A stretch of DNA of 36,409 nt from Dehalococcoidia bacterium UBA1328 (GTDB lineage Bacteria; Chloroflexota; Dehalococcoidia; Lucifugimonadales; Lucifugimonadaceae), in the NCBI GenBank assembly GCA_002306815.1, contig DBTA01000020.1, positions 1 to 36,409 of the forward strand, read 5' to 3'. The position numbers and the translations under genes are program-made. Under the pieces are notes generated by a model. The model saw nothing but the letters and a program-made list of their open reading frames with translations. It was not told the DNA's origin and made no database searches. Shown here one piece after another: positions 33,375-36,409 of the stretch (position 1 is its first letter; every line of letters begins with the position of its first letter).

Positions 33375-34109
33375 CTATATTCGTTTTCCGAAACGCCGCG
33401 CTCGATTCCCAAAAGATTTGAATGCTCGATCAATGTGCTCACCATGGAAATCTGGCCAGAGAACATCGGAGGAATAGAACTCAGAATAGGCGGTCTGCCA
33501 CAAGAGGAAATTGCTGATCCGGAAATCTCCACCCGTCCGGATCAACAGGTCAACATCGGGCATACCAGATGTGTAGAGATATTCTGCATACTTGCCCTCA
33601 TCGATCGTTGAAGGATCGACCCCATCAGCAACCATCCGCGCTGCTGCCTGAGCGATTTCCGACCGTCCACCATAGTCGAAGGCAATCGCGAGGGTTAATC
33701 CCGTATTGTCGGCAGTCATTTCAACCGCCTGTTCCAACTCGCCACGTAACTCATCTGAAATCCTATCGACCCGCCCAAGGTGACGAATTCTTACATTGTT
33801 CTGATGAAGCTGCTCTGCTTCGTGGGCAATCACAGCAATAGCAAGATCGAGAATTCCGTTCACTTCGGCTTCAGGACGATCCCAGTTCTCGGTCGAGAAC
33901 GCATACATCGTCAGGTAACTCACCCCACGCCGAGCCAAATCGGATACCACGCGTTGAAGGTTTTCAAACCCTGCGTGGTGGCCCTCCGAAATGTCCAACC
34001 CTCGCTCTTCAGCCCATCGACCATTTCCATCCATAATCATCGCGACGTGTTGCGGGAGCACCTGTGTTTTCCCGTTACTCAACTTGGATGTTTCCGGATT
34101 GGCGGTCAT
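33375..34109 (-). CDS. uppS: Undecaprenyl (isoprenyl) diphosphate synthase
   Basis: A 244-aa cis-prenyltransferase elongating FPP with IPP to the lipid carrier for cell-wall glycans. MIMDGNGRWAEERG near residue 26 contains the catalytic Asp, followed by HHAGFENL, YAFSTENWDRP and the C-terminal DLLIRTGGDFRISNFLLWQ block. The ATG at 34109 has CAGGAG five bases upstream. Consumes products of the dxr/ispG pathway encoded in the same operon. Confidence 0.96.
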   Translation of the reverse strand: MTANPETSKLSNGKTQVLPQHVAMIMDGNGRWAEERGLDISEGHHAGFENLQRVVSDLARRGVSYLTMYAFSTENWDRPEAEVNGILDLAIAVIAHEAEQLHQNNVRIRHLGRVDRISDELRGELEQAVEMTADNTGLTLAIAFDYGGRSEIAQAAARMVADGVDPSTIDEGKYAEYLYTSGMPDVDLLIRTGGDFRISNFLLWQTAYSEFYSSDVLWPDFHGEHIDRAFKSFGNRARRFGKRI

Positions 34110-34178
34110 CGAACTCCTGGCAAAACTCTCATCAACGAGATACGTGGCTATCGCCAGTAAATGATCTGGTGCCGGCGA

Positions 34179-34736
34179 CTAGACCTGCATCACCTCTTCG
34201 GCCTTTGCCGCTGTTTCTATGTCAATCTGCGCTACAGCATCATCAGTTAGCTTCTGAAGATCTTTCTGAGCGCGCTGACAGTCGTCCTGCGAAGCCTCGC
34301 CATCCTTCTCAATCATTCGGATGGTGTCCTGTGCGTCACGACGTGAACTTCGAATCGATACTTTGCTCTCTTCACCTCGTGCCTTTACAGCTCTCACCTG
34401 CTCCATGCGACGTTCTTCAGTCATAGGGGGCAAATTAAGCCGAATGATTGCACCGTCAATGTTAGGAGAAATGCTCAAATCGGAGTTTTGTATAGCTTTC
34501 GCGATCGGGTCTACAGCGTTCTTGTCCCATGGCTGAATCACCAGAAGACGGGCATCACCAACGCTGATTTGCGCGAGCTGGTTGAGCGGCATTTCACTAC
34601 CGAAGTAGTCTACCTTCAAAGAATCTACCAACCCTGTAGAAGCACGGCCAGTGCGCACACTCGCCATTTCTCTTTTTAGCGCTTCAACGGTGTCCAACAT
34701 TCGCTGCTTAGCGTCGGAGAGAGTTTCATCCAGCAT
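34179..34736 (-). CDS. frr: Ribosome recycling factor
   Basis: A 185-aa protein that dissociates post-termination ribosomes with EF-G. The conserved VRTGRAS near residue 35, YFGSEMPLNQLA, IQPWDK and LPPMTEERR identify it, and the length is standard. The frame is open to a TTG at 34748, but the ATG at 34736 gives MLDETLSDAKQRM, which matches the usual RRF N-terminus. The 119-133 nt spacer to pyrH holds nothing recognisable. Confidence 0.97.
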   Translation of the reverse strand: MLDETLSDAKQRMLDTVEALKREMASVRTGRASTGLVDSLKVDYFGSEMPLNQLAQISVGDARLLVIQPWDKNAVDPIAKAIQNSDLSISPNIDGAIIRLNLPPMTEERRMEQVRAVKARGEESKVSIRSSRRDAQDTIRMIEKDGEASQDDCQRAQKDLQKLTDDAVAQIDIETAAKAEEVMQV

Positions 34737-34868
34737 GGTTTTACCCAAAAGTCCTATCAGTAGCGAGAGTGAAAGGGGTCACACTCACAGAAGAAAAATA
34801 CAGCCCTGTCAGGCTATTTGCCACCCGCCGGCGGCATTCAAAACCGAGAATACATCGGATTCCCGAAA

Positions 34869-35600
34869 CTACTCGGTATATTCGCTGCTAATCAGCGTAC
34901 CAACATGTTCTCCTGAAAGAATTGCCGCCAGATTCCCTGGTTTAAAAATATCGAAAACGACGATAGGCAGCGAGTTGTCCATACACAGAGACAGCGCAGT
35001 GCTGTCGAGTGCACCGAGACGTTGTGATATAGCTTCGTGGTGCGAGATTTTCTCGTACTTCTTTGCAGAAGAGTTTTTGAGCGGATCGGAGTCGTAGACA
35101 CCGTCAACACCGTTTTTAGCCATAATCAAAGCATTGGCACCGATCTCCAGTGCACGAAGAGCTGCAGCGGTGTCAGTGGTCATGTAAGGGTTCCCTGTAC
35201 CCCCAGCGAAGATAACCACTCGACCTTTTTCAAGGTGTCGTACTGCCCTGCGTCTAATGTAGGGTTCAGCAACAGAAGGCATATCGATCGCCGACTGGGT
35301 TCGAACGGTAACGCCTGTCCGTTCGAGAGCATCTTGCAGCGCAAGCGCATTCATGATCGTCCCGAGCATTCCAGCAAAATCAGCTGTCGACCTGTCCATC
35401 CCGGTTTGCTCGTAATCGGCACCCCGCCAAAAGTTACCGCCACCGACCACGACACCAACCTGAGTGCCCATATCGGCGATTTCTTTAACCTGCCGAGAAA
35501 CGTATTGGAGAGTATCCGCCTCAAGCCCGAACTCCCCTGCTCCTTTAAAAGACTCCCCGGACATTTTCAGAATTACACGTGAATATGCCGGATTAATCAT
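34869..35600 (-). CDS. pyrH: UMP kinase
   Basis: A 243-aa bacterial hexameric UMP kinase (amino-acid-kinase fold). VILKMSGESFKG at the N-terminus binds phosphate, VVVGGGNFWRG and the DRSTADFAGMLGTIMNALAL helix contact UMP, and FAGGTGNPYMTTDTAAALRA binds nucleotide. The ATG at 35600 has AGGAG at a good distance (complement of about 35611-35616). Located between tsf and frr as in most bacteria, but separated from tsf by a strong terminator hairpin. Confidence 0.97.
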   Translation of the reverse strand: MINPAYSRVILKMSGESFKGAGEFGLEADTLQYVSRQVKEIADMGTQVGVVVGGGNFWRGADYEQTGMDRSTADFAGMLGTIMNALALQDALERTGVTVRTQSAIDMPSVAEPYIRRRAVRHLEKGRVVIFAGGTGNPYMTTDTAAALRALEIGANALIMAKNGVDGVYDSDPLKNSSAKKYEKISHHEAISQRLGALDSTALSLCMDNSLPIVVFDIFKPGNLAAILSGEHVGTLISSEYTE

Positions 35601-35626
35601 TAGCTGGTTTCTCCTAAGTTTTATTT

Positions 35627-35654
35627 ACAAAACGCCCGGCCGATTGGCCGGGCG
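35627..35654 (-). terminator. Strong GC-rich terminator/attenuator between tsf and pyrH
   Basis: CGCCCGGCC (35633-35641) and GGCCGGGCG (35646-35654) form a perfect 9-bp stem with a GATT loop; on the transcript it is followed by UUUUGU. It lies 13 nt after the tsf stop, so rpsB-tsf mRNA would largely end here, with pyrH-frr-uppS onwards expressed by read-through or a separate promoter. Confidence 0.85.
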
Positions 35655-35667
35655 CTTTGTTGATCAA

Positions 35668-36171
35668 TTATCCGCCAAGTTCAAAGCGTGAGAACCGCCG
35701 TATTCGGATGTTCTCTCCGAGCTTGCCGATAGTCTCTTTGACGACCTCACCGATCTGCATGCTGGAATCTCGGATGTACTCCTGGTTAACCAGAAGTTCC
35801 TCGTCTTTGACGCCTTCGACGTCTTCGGGAACGGACTCGCGATCAACATAAAGCGGGTTCATCGCAGCAATCTGCATTGCGAGGTTTCGTCCAAGAGCCT
35901 CGAAGTCCTCGGTTCGAGCGACGAAGTCTGTTTCGCAGTTCAATTCAACCAGCGATCCCACACGTCCACCGGTGTGGATGTACGAAACGACAAGTCCTTC
36001 GGAAGTTTCTCGTCCGGCCTTCTTCGCAGCGGAAGCGAGTCCTTTTTCATTCAAGAGCGCTTCGGCCTTGGCGATGTCGCCATCGGCCTCTTCCAGTGCG
36101 CGCTTTGAATCCATGATTCCTGCGCCTGTCTTGTCTCGGAGCTCTTTTACCTGTGCAGCTGATACTGGCAC
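35668..36171 (-). CDS. tsf: Elongation factor Ts (short form)
   Basis: A 167-aa guanine-nucleotide exchange factor for EF-Tu. The UBA-like N-terminus VKELRDKTGAGIMDSKRAL and the core VELNCETDFVARTEDF are canonical. The C-terminal subdomain and coiled coil of the E. coli protein (283 aa) are absent, as in the short forms of Chloroflexota and Thermus. The start is GTG at 36171 with GAGGAC six bases upstream. Follows rpsB by 85 nt and precedes a terminator. Confidence 0.96.
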   Translation of the reverse strand: MPVSAAQVKELRDKTGAGIMDSKRALEEADGDIAKAEALLNEKGLASAAKKAGRETSEGLVVSYIHTGGRVGSLVELNCETDFVARTEDFEALGRNLAMQIAAMNPLYVDRESVPEDVEGVKDEELLVNQEYIRDSSMQIGEVVKETIGKLGENIRIRRFSRFELGG

Positions 36172-36256
36172 GTTTTTGTCCTCATTCAGCAGCCGTGGAA
36201 AGTTGCCACGACTATCTGTGTAATGTGTTCGAATTTGAAGAAATTAGCCGGTTAGA

Positions 36257-36409
36257 TTACTTAGAATCAGACTTTTCTTCAGATTTTTCATCGGTATTAG
36301 ATTCTTCTTTTTTCGCAGAAGCTTTAGCTTTCGGAGCTGCCTTTTTCGGCGCTGCTTTTGCCTTTGGAGTGGGCTTCTTATTTGGTTCAGCCTTTGCCTT
36401 GGTCTTAGC
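36257..36409 (-). CDS. rpsB: C-terminal end of 30S ribosomal protein S2 (partial), Lys/Ala/Glu-rich tail
   Basis: The last 50 codons of a gene that runs off the window end, stop TAA at 36257-36259. The visible part is entirely low-complexity: alternating Lys/Ala/Pro (AKAEPNKKPTPKAKAAPKKA) and then an acidic/serine end (EEKSDSK). Identification as rpsB rests on its position directly upstream of tsf, since no folded S2 domain is in view. Lineages with Lys/Ala tails on S2 are known, but here the tail is notably long. Confidence 0.7.
   Translation of the reverse strand, partial: AKTKAKAEPNKKPTPKAKAAPKKAAPKAKASAKKEESNTDEKSEEKSDSK

Noticed and set aside
1..36409. CRISPR array, tRNA/rRNA, insertion sequence or prophage
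   Set aside because: No regularly spaced long repeats, no tRNA-like CCA-ended cloverleaf, no transposase or integrase motifs, and no inverted-repeat-flanked module were seen by eye.

Overview
The window looks like a chromosomal segment of a free-living, probably marine bacterium of the Chloroflexota (Dehalococcoidia, SAR202-like). This is an inference, not a 16S-based call. It rests on a short EF-Ts (about 167 aa), the gene order rpsB-tsf-pyrH-frr-uppS-cdsA-dxr-rseP-ispG, roughly 50% GC, frequent TTG/GTG starts, and a cluster of paralogous sugar-acid dehydratase genes of the kind expanded in that lineage. I see no rRNA, tRNA, CRISPR array, insertion sequence or phage gene.

Left third (1-14.1 kb). 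A TIGR01777/YfcH-type epimerase converges on aconitase A. Divergent from aconitase is an MFS transporter, followed by a split ThDP-dependent decarboxylase (sulfopyruvate/phosphonopyruvate decarboxylase-like alpha and beta, 4-nt overlap). A long minus-strand block then reads, in transcription order, UxuA-like 3 | terminator | UxuA-like 2, UxuA-like 1, DgoD-like enolase-superfamily dehydratase, SDR dehydrogenase and CocE/NonD-type S15 hydrolase. Very tight spacing (a 1-nt overlap, a 1-nt gap and a 23-nt gap) suggests one catabolic operon for acylated or otherwise blocked sugar acids. Downstream of the hydrolase is a decayed gene end with a membrane-anchor-like tail interrupted by a stop codon.

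Middle (14.1-24.6 kb). Plus-strand genes encode a flavodoxin-like protein, TatD, a DUF1802 protein and an aldo/keto reductase. An EVE-domain protein converges on them. A MutY-like HhH-GPD glycosylase gene is broken at its 3' end. Next comes a phosphate-starvation locus on the minus strand: a PhoB-type regulator and PhoR-type kinase, then pstS, pstC and pstA. An array of about 11-bp-spaced TTTAAC-like repeats upstream of pstS looks like a Pho box. pstB and phoU do not follow pstA, so the ATPase must be elsewhere.

Right third (24.7-36.4 kb). A minus-strand M28 peptidase, a tiny Cys-rich basic protein and a Gfo/Idh/MocA oxidoreductase form a small operon. A plus-strand YbjQ protein follows, and then the housekeeping operon (rpsB end, tsf, terminator, pyrH, frr, uppS, cdsA, dxr, rseP, a small membrane protein, ispG), linking translation, UMP kinase, polyprenyl/phospholipid synthesis, the MEP pathway and intramembrane proteolysis. 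RseP carries an unusual N-terminal insertion and an internal 30-residue repeat.

The points most worth a second look are the sugar-acid operon with three UxuA paralogues, the split ThDP decarboxylase, the Pho-box array, the RseP architecture, and several places where protein-like sequence continues out of frame or past a stop.
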